Assembly: GCA_964441245.1 (NCBI GenBank)
Contig: CAYTVR010000005.1
Span: 13,133 to 77,132, forward strand
Direction of reading: 5' to 3'
Origin: JALZUU01 sp964441245
GTDB taxonomy: Bacteria > Bacteroidota > Bacteroidia > Chitinophagales > Saprospiraceae
DNA length: 64,000 bases
Under the pieces are notes generated by a model, which saw only the letters and a list, made by a program, of their open reading frames with translations, had not been told where the DNA came from and did not search any database. The translations under genes and the position numbers were made by a program. Positions 36,759-45,459 of the stretch are shown piece by piece. Each line of letters starts with the position of its first letter. Position 1 is the stretch's first letter.

Positions 36759-37334
36759 TCACTTTCGATACAGATTACTTGATTGTAAATATTCATAAAC
36801 TACTTCAGGAACAAGATATTGAACGGAATTTCCTTCAGCAATACATTTGCGAACATAACTAGCTGAAATTTGCATCAATGGTGCTTCGTAGACCTTTACT
36901 TTTTCATGATTAACGAGCGGTCCCATATCATATTGAGGACGTTTATAAACGAAGATAGAATGATGTTCTAGTATCACTTCGTAGTTTTTCCATTTATGGA
37001 AATTGGTTAAATTATCTCCTCCCATGATCAGGGTAAATTCTTTTTTGGGGTACTTTTCTTTGAGATAAGTCAGGGTATCGATGGTATAAGATGGTTTGGG
37101 TAAATCAAATTCGATGTTAGAAGCTTTTAGTTTTGGATTATTATCAACGGCCAAGCGGACCAAGTTCAATCGGTCATAATCTTTTGCTAAGCTATTTTTA
37201 GATTTGAAAGGATTTTGAGGCGATACGACAAACCAGACTTGATCTAAATCTGTTTGCGTCGCCATAAAATTAGCGATGATGAGATGTCCAACATGAATTG
37301 GATTAAACGAACCGAAAAACAAACCAATTTTCAT
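36759..37334 (-). CDS. nadD: nicotinate-nucleotide adenylyltransferase
   Basis: 191 residues. The nucleotidyltransferase motif 'GSFNPIHVGHLIIANFM' (residues 8-24, with HxGH) and the C-terminal 'ISASYVRKCIAEGNSVQYLVPEVVYEYL' (the ISxTxxR-type motif) identify NadD. It adenylates nicotinate mononucleotide in NAD synthesis. It lies 30 bases after a small lipoprotein gene on the same strand. The window also encodes NAD kinase (2873-3760). Confidence 0.96.
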   Translation of the reverse strand: MKIGLFFGSFNPIHVGHLIIANFMATQTDLDQVWFVVSPQNPFKSKNSLAKDYDRLNLVRLAVDNNPKLKASNIEFDLPKPSYTIDTLTYLKEKYPKKEFTLIMGGDNLTNFHKWKNYEVILEHHSIFVYKRPQYDMGPLVNHEKVKVYEAPLMQISASYVRKCIAEGNSVQYLVPEVVYEYLQSSNLYRK

Positions 37335-37364
37335 CTGTCTTCTTTATTTTATTTTAAGTTCATT

Positions 37365-37820
37365 TTATTCTGTATCTTTTTCATCGATCATACCTTCCAT
37401 TTGATTGATGAGTTGTTCCATTGTTTCATCCATTTCAAGATCTTCTTCTGGAATGTCAACGAGCCATTGGCCATCAATTTTAAAAAGGAAAAAACTATCA
37501 CGATATTGTTCACCAGCATCTTCTTGAAGAAAAAGACAAGTAGCTTTATTTCCCATCTCTTTACACGTCATTTCTAAGAGAACTGGAGGGGGTAAAACTT
37601 CCCCTGGTTCTTCTTCTATAATCATTTTTTCTATCCAAGTCACCCATTCTTTTGCGTTAGGAGTGCTTAATTTTTTAGCTTTTGCAAAATGATTGTTATT
37701 GATATATTCTTGCCATTGCCTGGAAACAGTCTCTGGTGTATTGGGAAGGGGCTCTGCCGTTTGGCAGGAGATGAGTAGTAATAAACTTACAGCGAGAAAA
37801 GATGAATATTTTTGGATCAT
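37365..37820 (-). CDS. small lipoprotein, DUF4878-like
   Basis: 151 residues. Signal peptide 'FLAVSLLLLISCQTAEP' with lipobox LISC and acceptor Cys at about 19. The mature region 'TPETVSRQWQEYINNNHFAKAKKLSTPNAKEWVTWIE' resembles the DUF4878/NTF2-like lumazine-binding-type fold, in which a helical start precedes a curved sheet. The C-terminus is acidic (EEDLEMDETMEQLI). Function unknown. It lies between dnaN and nadD on the same strand, after the dnaN terminator. Confidence 0.78.
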   Translation of the reverse strand: MIQKYSSFLAVSLLLLISCQTAEPLPNTPETVSRQWQEYINNNHFAKAKKLSTPNAKEWVTWIEKMIIEEEPGEVLPPPVLLEMTCKEMGNKATCLFLQEDAGEQYRDSFFLFKIDGQWLVDIPEEDLEMDETMEQLINQMEGMIDEKDTE

Positions 37821-37867
37821 GAAATATAATGAAACTCAAAAAAAGTGACGATCATTTTTGATTCTAA

Positions 37868-37912
37868 AAAGTCAGCAACTGAATCATTTTGTATTATCCA
37901 ATTGCTGACTTT
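37868..37912 (-). terminator. rho-independent terminator of dnaN
   Basis: Read leftward, AAAGTCAGCAA (37912-37902) pairs with TTGCTGACTTT (37878-37868) and is followed by TT (the T-run TTTTTAG overlaps the stem). It lies 48 bases past the dnaN stop. Confidence 0.75.
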
Positions 37913-37959
37913 CTTATAAACTTTAAAAGTTAAGATTTTTAGTAAAATTAAAACTCTAT

Positions 37960-39081
37960 CTAGTTACTCAGCATAACAGGCATCACAAGCATTAAAATTT
38001 CTTGTCCTTCTACACCATCCGTTGGCAATAAAATACCAGCACGAGTAGGTGTTGACAATTCCATTTTAATTTCATCACTTTCCAGAACGTTGAGCATTTC
38101 AATTAAGAATTTTGCATTAAAGCCAATCGTTAAAGGCTCACCAGCATAAGTACAAGTCAACTGCTCAGTTGCTTCATTTGAGAAATCTAAATCTTGAGCA
38201 GAAACAGTTAAACTTCCATCATTGATGTTAAGAATAACTTGATTAGTGGTCTTATTAGCGTAGATTGCAATTCTCTTTAAAGAATTTAAAAAGTCTGTTC
38301 TTTGAAGCGTCAATAAATGTGGATTATCAACAGGAATTACGGCATTATAATCAGGATATCTAGCATCAATTAATCGACATACTAAATCAATATCTCCGAA
38401 AGAGAAGAAAGCGTTAGATTTATTAAAAGATAATTTTACCCCATCTTCTTCGCCTGAAGGCAACGCATTTTTTAATAAGTTCAATGCTTTTTTAGGAATG
38501 ATAAAAGAAGTGTTTACCTGTCCTTCGATAGAGTTAAAAGTTTGTTTAACCAACTTATGTGCATCAGTAGCTACAAAAATGATTTTATTAAAGTCTACTT
38601 GTAGATAAACTCCAGTCATCGCCGGTCGAAGATCATCATTGCTAGTCGCAAACAATGTTTTGCTAATCGCTTGGTTCAGTACATTGGCTTTTAAATCAAC
38701 AGAATCAACTTCATCAGGAGATGGAATCGTAGGGAAATCATCTCCATTTTCACCTGCTAAGCGATATTTACCATAAGCAGAAGTGATTTCAATACCGTAA
38801 TTTTCATCATTAATATTGAAAGTGATCGGCTGTTGAGGTAATTCTTTTAGAGTATCTAGTAATATTTTTGCAGGAACGGCAACCGTACCATTTTTATCAG
38901 AATTGACTTCAATACTGGTTCGAATGGACGTTTCTAAGTCCGTTGCTGAAATAATAAGTTTATTTTTATCGACAGTGAAGAGAAAATCTTCTAGGATTGG
39001 CAATACAGGATTAGAACCAATAGCTCCACTTGCAATTTGTAATTGCTTTTTTAAATCGGATGATGAAACGCTAAACTTCAT
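37960..39081 (-). CDS. dnaN: DNA polymerase III beta subunit (sliding clamp)
   Basis: 373 residues, normal length for the three-domain clamp. 'MKFSVSSSDLKKQLQIASGAIGSNPVLPILEDFLF' is the typical start. 'DLRPAMTGVYLQ', 'VATDAHKLVKQ' and the C-terminal 'LMVMPVMLSN' (conserved clamp C-terminus, with MPM replaced by MPV) are diagnostic. It confers processivity at the replication fork. It is monocistronic, with its own terminator, and is not beside dnaA or recF. Confidence 0.97.
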   Translation of the reverse strand: MKFSVSSSDLKKQLQIASGAIGSNPVLPILEDFLFTVDKNKLIISATDLETSIRTSIEVNSDKNGTVAVPAKILLDTLKELPQQPITFNINDENYGIEITSAYGKYRLAGENGDDFPTIPSPDEVDSVDLKANVLNQAISKTLFATSNDDLRPAMTGVYLQVDFNKIIFVATDAHKLVKQTFNSIEGQVNTSFIIPKKALNLLKNALPSGEEDGVKLSFNKSNAFFSFGDIDLVCRLIDARYPDYNAVIPVDNPHLLTLQRTDFLNSLKRIAIYANKTTNQVILNINDGSLTVSAQDLDFSNEATEQLTCTYAGEPLTIGFNAKFLIEMLNVLESDEIKMELSTPTRAGILLPTDGVEGQEILMLVMPVMLSN

Positions 39082-39331
39082 ATGTAAATGTGGTTTGGTT
39101 TTATAGATAGTATATTAAATCTTCTTTAAATTAAAGAGGATCACAAAAATACAGCATATTATCAACTTTACAACTATAAAATATTAACAGAATGTTGATA
39201 ACTCTGTTGGTAATGATGATTCTTTAGAAGAAAAAAGAAATTTGGTGTAAATGATTTCCAAATACAATGAAATTTCTATCTTAATTAGCTGTTTTTCGAC
39301 TTCTTAGTTATAGATGCTTGACGAATAATCG

Positions 39332-39339
39332 TAAATTTG
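39332..39339 (+). promoter_or_regulatory. possible -7 box (TAAATTTG)
   Basis: Matches the Bacteroidota TAnnTTTG element, 34 bases before the chosen M16 start. No TTG at the usual -33 distance is evident, so this is tentative. Confidence 0.3.
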
Positions 39340-39373
39340 CCCCACTTTATTTCAATTATATTTGAACTCCACT

Positions 39374-40645
39374 ATGCTCAATAGATCGAAAAGCCCTCCT
39401 ATCCAAGAAATATCTAAACTGAATTTACCTGAACCGACTCAACATCGTTTAAAAAATAATATTCCTATTTATGAAATAAATATGGGAACTCAAGAGGTCA
39501 TTAAGTTAGAGATCATTTTTCAAGCAGGAAGGCCTTTTGAAGAAAAAGAAATGGTGGCAAGAGCTACGTCAAGATTATTAAAAGAAGGGACTCAAAAATA
39601 TACTTCCACTGAAATTGCTGAGTTAGTTGATTTTTATGGAGGTACACTGAGTACACCAGTAAATTTAGATACGTCAAATATCGTCTTATACTGTCTTCGA
39701 AAGCATTTTGATAAGTTGCTGCCTATTTTGGCAGAAATAATTTTGAATCCTACCTTTCCTAATGAAGAATTAGAGCGATTCATTAAAAACAATCAGCAAA
39801 GACTTCAGGTGGAACTATCCAAAAGTGATGTAGTGGCTTATCGAACCATTACGGAATACATTTTTGGCGAAAGCCATCCTTATGGTTACAATAGTATTTC
39901 TGAGACTTATGATGCTTTGACTAGAGAAGATTTAATTCAACACCATCAGAAAAACTATACGGCCGATAATTGCCAGATTTACATTAGTGGAAAAATAGAC
40001 CAAGATGCATTAAATTTACTAGATGAATACTTGGGAATTTTACCTATAAAAGGTCAAAAAAGGAAATCTGAATTAAGACCTACCTCCGCAAAACCCAAAG
40101 CGATTAAAATTGAGCATACCGAGGGAGTTCAAAGTGCCATCAGAATTGGTCGTAGGGCTTTTAATAAAAAACATCCTGATTATCACGGTTTATTGATATT
40201 GAATACGATTTTAGGTGGTTATTTTGGTTCCAGATTGATGGACAATATTCGAGAGGATAAAGGCTATACTTATAACATTTTCTCTGCACTAGACTGTATG
40301 CATTTTGATGGTTATTTTTATGTGGGAACGGAAGTTGGAAATGAGTTTGTAGAACCGACTTTAAAGGAAATTTACTATGAAATGGAACGATTGCGAACGG
40401 AATTGATTGGTGAGGAAGAATTGAAAATGGTTCGAAACTACTTGTTAGGGACTATTTTAACGAATTTAGATGGAGCGTTCAACGTGGCTGATGTTATCAA
40501 AAATTTATACGTAGAGGCCTCTTCATTAGATAGATTTGAAGGATTGATTCAGACCATTAAAACCATCAGCGCGGAAGAATTAAGAATACTTGCTCAGCGA
40601 TATTTACAAAAAGAATCCTTTTGGGAATTGGTTGTAGGCAAATAA
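39374..40645 (+). CDS. M16-family peptidase-like protein, catalytic motif missing
   Basis: 423 residues from the ATG at 39374 (a TTG four codons earlier is possible). Two M16 domains: the N-terminal one has 'FQAGRPFEEKEMVARATSRLLKEGTQKYTSTEIAELVDFYGGTL', where the zinc motif HxxEH is replaced by RATSR. The C-terminal one has 'GRRAFNKKHPDYHGLLILNTILGGYFGSRLMDNIREDKGYTYNI', the conserved R/Y element. It therefore resembles the non-catalytic half of two-subunit M16B peptidases. The catalytic partner, usually adjacent, is not in this window. No signal peptide is visible. Confidence 0.88.
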   Translation: MLNRSKSPPIQEISKLNLPEPTQHRLKNNIPIYEINMGTQEVIKLEIIFQAGRPFEEKEMVARATSRLLKEGTQKYTSTEIAELVDFYGGTLSTPVNLDTSNIVLYCLRKHFDKLLPILAEIILNPTFPNEELERFIKNNQQRLQVELSKSDVVAYRTITEYIFGESHPYGYNSISETYDALTREDLIQHHQKNYTADNCQIYISGKIDQDALNLLDEYLGILPIKGQKRKSELRPTSAKPKAIKIEHTEGVQSAIRIGRRAFNKKHPDYHGLLILNTILGGYFGSRLMDNIREDKGYTYNIFSALDCMHFDGYFYVGTEVGNEFVEPTLKEIYYEMERLRTELIGEEELKMVRNYLLGTILTNLDGAFNVADVIKNLYVEASSLDRFEGLIQTIKTISAEELRILAQRYLQKESFWELVVGK

Positions 40646-41003
40646 CAATTTGTTTACCTACAAGTGAGTAGAAATAAGCCCTCTTTAATACCAAATATTA
40701 ATTTAGGATTTATTAAATTTGCATTTAATTGAATTACAAAGTATTGAAAGTATTTTTTCTTCATTATCTCTAAAAATTCAATACTCTCGCACTCATAACT
40801 CTTTTAGTACCCCAAATGATTGATGATATTTTTCTATTTTACACAAATATTGTTTTCTTTTGTGGTTCACATGCTATTTTGACTCAGAAAGAGAATGATT
40901 TTAAACAAACGTAAAAAGAACTATTCCGGTCAAGCGGAAATGAGAATACGATTATAACACCTTTTCCGGAGCATACCGGAATTCAAACTAGGGGAAAATA
41001 TTA
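40646..41003. other. mreB leader region with GC-rich inverted repeats
   Basis: 358 bp upstream of mreB, mostly AT-rich. Near the gene, TTCCGG-6-CCGGAA (40964-40981) forms a hairpin, and ATTCCGGT (40923-40930) is the reverse complement of ACCGGAAT (40975-40982), so two structures compete for the same bases. The last arm ends 21 bases before the mreB ATG. No gene is seen. Confidence 0.5.
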
Positions 41004-42035
41004 ATGAAACTGTTTAGCTTCTTTACTCAAGAAATTGCTATTGACTTAGGTACAGCCAATACACTGATCATTCAGGATGGTAATATTGTGGTTGATGAAC
41101 CATCTATTGTTGCCATTGATCGTCGTTCAGGCGAAACCATTGCCGTCGGTACCAAGGCCATGCAAATGCATGAAAAAACACATGAGAATATCAAAACAGT
41201 TCGTCCTCTAAAAGATGGCGTAATTGCAGATTTTCAAGCTGCAGAAAGTTTGATCGAAGGATTGATCAATATGATGGGCAACCGTCGTAAGTTTTTTACC
41301 CATATGAAAATGGTTATCTGTATCCCTTCAGGCATTACCGAAGTTGAAAAAAGAGCCGTTTTTGATTCAGCTGATCACGTTAATTCAAAAGAAACTTATT
41401 TGATTCACGAACCAATGGCCGCAGCCTTGGGTATCGGTTTAGATGTAGAAGAACCGATTGGTAATATGATCATCGATATAGGTGGAGGTACAACAGAAAT
41501 TGCAGTTATTGCCCTTTCGGGTATTGTTTGTGATCAATCTATTCGAACAGCTGGAGATGAATTTACCGTTGATATCATGAATTACATGAAGCGACAACAC
41601 AATATACTGATTGGAGAGCGAACAGCAGAGCAAATCAAGATTCATGTAGGATCTGCACTTCCTGAATTAGAAAACCCACCAGAAGATTATGCAGTTAATG
41701 GTAGAGATTTAATGACGGGAATACCTAAGCAAATCACCATTAATTATCAAGAAATTGCACATGCTCTTGATAAGTCGATTTCTAAAGTAGAAGAAGCTGT
41801 CCTTAAAGCACTTGAAACGACTCCACCTGAATTGGCTTCAGATATTTACAAAACGGGATTATATTTGACTGGCGGAGGTGCCTTGTTAAGAGGGTTAGAT
41901 AGTCGGATATCTGCTAAGACTAAATTACCAGTGGTTGTCGCAGAGGATCCACTTAGAGCGGTGGTAAAAGGAACAGGAATTGCTTTGAAAAATTCTGATA
42001 AGTTTTCCTTTTTGATTGACCGAAAAAGTGTTTAA
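41004..42035 (+). CDS. mreB: rod-shape-determining protein MreB
   Basis: 343 residues, actin-like ATPase. 'EIAIDLGTANTLI' (phosphate-1), 'DVEEPIGNMIIDIGGGTTEIAVIAL' (phosphate-2) and 'LTGGGALLRGLDSRI' (adenosine) are the signature motifs. It forms membrane-bound filaments that guide lateral wall synthesis. It is first of the mreB-mreC-mreD-mrdA set; 149 bases separate it from mreC, so mreB may also be expressed alone at higher level. Confidence 0.98.
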   Translation: MKLFSFFTQEIAIDLGTANTLIIQDGNIVVDEPSIVAIDRRSGETIAVGTKAMQMHEKTHENIKTVRPLKDGVIADFQAAESLIEGLINMMGNRRKFFTHMKMVICIPSGITEVEKRAVFDSADHVNSKETYLIHEPMAAALGIGLDVEEPIGNMIIDIGGGTTEIAVIALSGIVCDQSIRTAGDEFTVDIMNYMKRQHNILIGERTAEQIKIHVGSALPELENPPEDYAVNGRDLMTGIPKQITINYQEIAHALDKSISKVEEAVLKALETTPPELASDIYKTGLYLTGGGALLRGLDSRISAKTKLPVVVAEDPLRAVVKGTGIALKNSDKFSFLIDRKSV

Positions 42036-42184
42036 TCTAAAATAGATCTTACTCAAAACAAACATAGCTTTTCTTAGCATCGTTCTTTTCCTCGTGATTT
42101 AGTAATGGTCGAAAATAGGGCATGTTATTTTTTACAGGTTAAAAAATAAATCCTCGAACTCATTGCAATAGGAATTTCGAAATT

Positions 42185-43030
42185 ATGCGCAATTTAATTT
42201 TTCTTTTTGTTAGATACGGTGGCATTGGTTTATTCTTCCTTTTGGAAGGAATATGCCTTTATATGGTGGTGAATTATAATCAACAACAAAAAGAGATTTG
42301 GCTTAATTCCTCCAGTTTGATTAGTGGAATGTTGTATGATGTTCGAGATAATGCTGTTCAATATTATTACCTTTCTTCTAATGCGGATAGTTTATTGGCT
42401 GAAAATGCTCGACTAAAAGCACAGCTTAAAAATGCCAAGTTCGTTACCGATGTCTTAAAAGATACTGTAACAAACGAAACAACCAAGCAAAATTACATAT
42501 ACATTGGGGCTAAAATTATCAATAGTACGATCAATCGTCATAATAATACGATGACCTTGAATCGAGGAGAAAAACATGGGATTCATCCTAATATGGGAGT
42601 GATCGATGCTCGTAGTAGTGGCGGTTTGGTTGGAATTATCCGGAATACTTCTGCCCACTATAGTCAAATGATGCCGATCTTACATCAGGAGTCAAGAGTA
42701 CCTGCATCTATTAAAGGAAGTAATTATCATGGATTTTTATCTTGGCCTCCAGGGAATTCTAGAAAAGTACAATTGATTGACGTTCCCAAACATGCTGCGG
42801 TTGGTGCGAAAGATACGATTCAAACCAGTGAATATTCTGGCTTATTTCCGGAAGGTATTCCTGTAGCGATTATAGATAGTGTTTTTCAAAAAGCAGGAAG
42901 TAATTTTCACACAATAGAAGCGACTTTAATCAATGATTTGGCTAATGCGAGATATGTTTATGTAGTAGATAATCTAATGAAGGTAGAAGAGGATGAATCC
43001 ATAGATGAGGAACAAGAAAATGAGGAATAA
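42185..43030 (+). CDS. mreC: rod-shape-determining protein MreC
   Basis: 281 residues. An N-terminal membrane helix (about 12-30) is followed by a coiled coil ('ADSLLAENARLKAQLKNAKF', about 68-88) and the paired beta-barrel domain ('LNRGEKHGIHPNMGVIDA', 'GLVGIIRNTSAHYSQMMPI', 'SEYSGLFPEGIPVAIID'). The C-terminus is acidic. MreC is the periplasmic scaffold linking MreB to PBP2. It abuts mreD with no gap. Confidence 0.95.
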   Translation: MRNLIFLFVRYGGIGLFFLLEGICLYMVVNYNQQQKEIWLNSSSLISGMLYDVRDNAVQYYYLSSNADSLLAENARLKAQLKNAKFVTDVLKDTVTNETTKQNYIYIGAKIINSTINRHNNTMTLNRGEKHGIHPNMGVIDARSSGGLVGIIRNTSAHYSQMMPILHQESRVPASIKGSNYHGFLSWPPGNSRKVQLIDVPKHAAVGAKDTIQTSEYSGLFPEGIPVAIIDSVFQKAGSNFHTIEATLINDLANARYVYVVDNLMKVEEDESIDEEQENEE

Positions 43031-43549
43031 ATGAACAGCACGATATTTACAAATGGCCTGCGTTTTATCGGATTGCTCTTTTTGCAAGTAGTAGTTTTGA
43101 AGAGTATCTCATTAGGAGGAGGAGTCCAATACATCAATATCCTGCTGTATCCCATTTTTATTTTATTATTACCCGTTAAGATTCCACATGCCTTGGTTAT
43201 TTTTCTTGGGTTTTTGATGGGTATTACGATGGATGTTTTTTATGATTCACTAGGCGTACATGCAGGGGCAAGTGTTTTCATTGCTTTTATTCGACCTTAT
43301 GTATTGTCTTCTCTAGAGCCTAGAGGAGGATATGGAGTGACGACTAGTCCAACTAAATATCGATATGGCTTTAACTTCTTTTTTACGTATGCCTCCATTT
43401 TATTCTTTTTGCATATGTTGGTCTATTTTTCATTAGAAATTTTCACTCCTGTTTACATGGGGCAGATTTTCTTAAAAACGGTATTTAGTTTTTTAGTAAC
43501 GATGTTTTTTGTTATCATATATCAATTCCTATTTAACCCAAGAGATTAA
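43031..43549 (+). CDS. mreD: rod-shape-determining protein MreD
   Basis: 172 residues with about five membrane helices ('FIGLLFLQVVVLKSI', 'INILLYPIFILLLPV', 'LVIFLGFLMGITMDVFYDSLGVHAGASVFIAF', two more near the end). The 'G(I/V)xMDxFYdsxGxHa' motif is characteristic of Bacteroidota MreD. It is an inner-membrane member of the elongasome, located between mreC and mrdA. Confidence 0.9.
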   Translation: MNSTIFTNGLRFIGLLFLQVVVLKSISLGGGVQYINILLYPIFILLLPVKIPHALVIFLGFLMGITMDVFYDSLGVHAGASVFIAFIRPYVLSSLEPRGGYGVTTSPTKYRYGFNFFFTYASILFFLHMLVYFSLEIFTPVYMGQIFLKTVFSFLVTMFFVIIYQFLFNPRD

Positions 43550-43596
43550 ATACTACTTGAAGAACTAATTCTTTGAGTTTTACTAAATCGTAATCA

Positions 43597-45456
43597 GTGA
43601 AAGATACTTATAAAGATCGGCAAAAAATTATTCAGGTTGTTTTTCTTTTGGCCTCTTGCTTGCTTTTATTCAAAGCAATGCAAATCCAATTATTAGACAC
43701 TCGTTATCAAGATCGTGCACGAACAACTGCGATTGCCAAAAACATTCTTTACCCTTCTCGTGGATTGATCATAGATCGAAAAAATAAATTATTGGTCAAC
43801 AATAATGCGATGTATGATCTAAAGGTGATCTACAATTTATTGGATCCGGAAATGGATACGCTTGCTTTTTGTGATATCGTAGATATCTCTGTAGATGAAT
43901 TCAAAGAAGGATTGAATAAAAATTTTAGAAGCGCTCGGTATTCAAAGTCTGTTCCTTTTGTTTTTAAATCAAAAATGTCAGGTAGAACCGTGATGCAATT
44001 GCAAGAACGATTATACCAATTTCCAGGTTTTACTTTACAATTAAGAAATGTCCGAGGATATCCACATCGAAATGCAGCGCATGTATTAGGTTATCTCAGT
44101 GAAGTCAATCGAAGTCAAATTGAAAAATCAAATGGAGTATATGCCGGAGGAGATTACATTGGGTCTACTGGCTTGGAAGCATACTACGAAGAAGAACTAC
44201 GAGGTAAAAAAGGAATACAATTTATTTTAAAAGATAATCTTGGCAGACGAGTTGGTCCATACAAAGATGGAAGTCTAGATTCTGCAGCTGTATCGGGATT
44301 GGATTTAATTAGTTCTTTAGATTTAGATTTACAGAGATATGCAGAAAAATTATTAGCTAATAAAACAGGAAGTATTGTTGCTATTGAACCAAGTACTGGA
44401 GAAATTCTGGCCATGACTAGTGCGCCTCAATATGATCCGAATGCTTTAGCAATCAATAGTAATAGAGGAGCCGCTTTCAATGAACTATTACAAGATTCTC
44501 TTAAACCATTTTTGGATCGATCCATTATGGCGGAATATCCTCCAGGTTCTATCTTTAAAACGGTGGTTGCTTTAGCTGCCATGGAAGAAAAGCTGATGAC
44601 ACCTTATCAATCTCACGTATGTAAAGGAGCCTATTTTTATAAAAACACCTCTAGAGGTTGTCACAATCATAGTCCACCATACAATCTTTCCATTGCTCTT
44701 CAACATTCTTGTAATACTTATTTCTTTCATACCATTCGCAAAATTATTGATAAAGATGGATTTTATAATCCAGCTCCTGGAATGGATCTTTTTTCAAAAT
44801 ATTGTTATGATTTTGGATTGGGACAACAGCTAGGAATAGACTTGCCAAACGAGGCAAAAGGAAATGTACCCACGACAGAATACTACGATTATTTATATCC
44901 ATCAGAAAAAGGAAGTTGGAAATCTCCAACAGTTATGTCCATTGGAATAGGACAAGGAGAAATACAAATGACTACTTTACAAATGGCTAATTTAGCTGCG
45001 ATAATGGCGAATCGAGGTCATTACTATCCACCACATTTAGTCAAAGAATTCCGAAAAGGAAATGAACGAATTCCTATAAAAGAAAAATATAGAACTCGCA
45101 AAGAAATCCCTGTTGACCCAAGTCTTTATACGGAAGTCATCCAAGGGATGGAAAAAGTAGTTCAAGTAGGGACTGCAATGAATGCGAAAGTTGAGGATAT
45201 TTCTATCTGTGGGAAAACAGGAACTTCTCAAAATCCACATGGAAAGGATCATTCTGTCTTTTTTGCTTTTGCACCAAAAGAAAATCCTAAAATTGCTTTG
45301 GCTGTTTATGTAGAACACGGTGTTTGGGGATCTAGTTATGCTTCTCCGATTGCTAGTCTGATCATAGAAAAATATTTGAATGGAGAAATAAAAGGAGAAC
45401 CAAGAAAAAGATTGGAAACCAAAATGATCAATGCGGTTGTGAATAATACCCCTTAA
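43597..45456 (+). CDS. mrdA: penicillin-binding protein 2 (elongation transpeptidase)
   Basis: 619 residues starting with GTG. An N-terminal membrane anchor is followed by a pedestal/dimerisation domain ('LYPSRGLIIDRKNKLLVNN', 'RGYPHRNAAHVLGYL', 'GLEAYYEEELRGKKG') and the transpeptidase domain. The three active-site motifs are intact: SxxK in 'YPPGSIFKTVVAL' (about residue 316), 'QHSCNTYF' (SxN) and 'GKTGTSQNP' (KTG, about 540). It crosslinks lateral-wall peptidoglycan. The usual next gene, rodA, is absent; a CapA-like gene follows after three bases. Confidence 0.96.
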   Translation: MKDTYKDRQKIIQVVFLLASCLLLFKAMQIQLLDTRYQDRARTTAIAKNILYPSRGLIIDRKNKLLVNNNAMYDLKVIYNLLDPEMDTLAFCDIVDISVDEFKEGLNKNFRSARYSKSVPFVFKSKMSGRTVMQLQERLYQFPGFTLQLRNVRGYPHRNAAHVLGYLSEVNRSQIEKSNGVYAGGDYIGSTGLEAYYEEELRGKKGIQFILKDNLGRRVGPYKDGSLDSAAVSGLDLISSLDLDLQRYAEKLLANKTGSIVAIEPSTGEILAMTSAPQYDPNALAINSNRGAAFNELLQDSLKPFLDRSIMAEYPPGSIFKTVVALAAMEEKLMTPYQSHVCKGAYFYKNTSRGCHNHSPPYNLSIALQHSCNTYFFHTIRKIIDKDGFYNPAPGMDLFSKYCYDFGLGQQLGIDLPNEAKGNVPTTEYYDYLYPSEKGSWKSPTVMSIGIGQGEIQMTTLQMANLAAIMANRGHYYPPHLVKEFRKGNERIPIKEKYRTRKEIPVDPSLYTEVIQGMEKVVQVGTAMNAKVEDISICGKTGTSQNPHGKDHSVFFAFAPKENPKIALAVYVEHGVWGSSYASPIASLIIEKYLNGEIKGEPRKRLETKMINAVVNNTP

Positions 45457-45459
45457 ACG

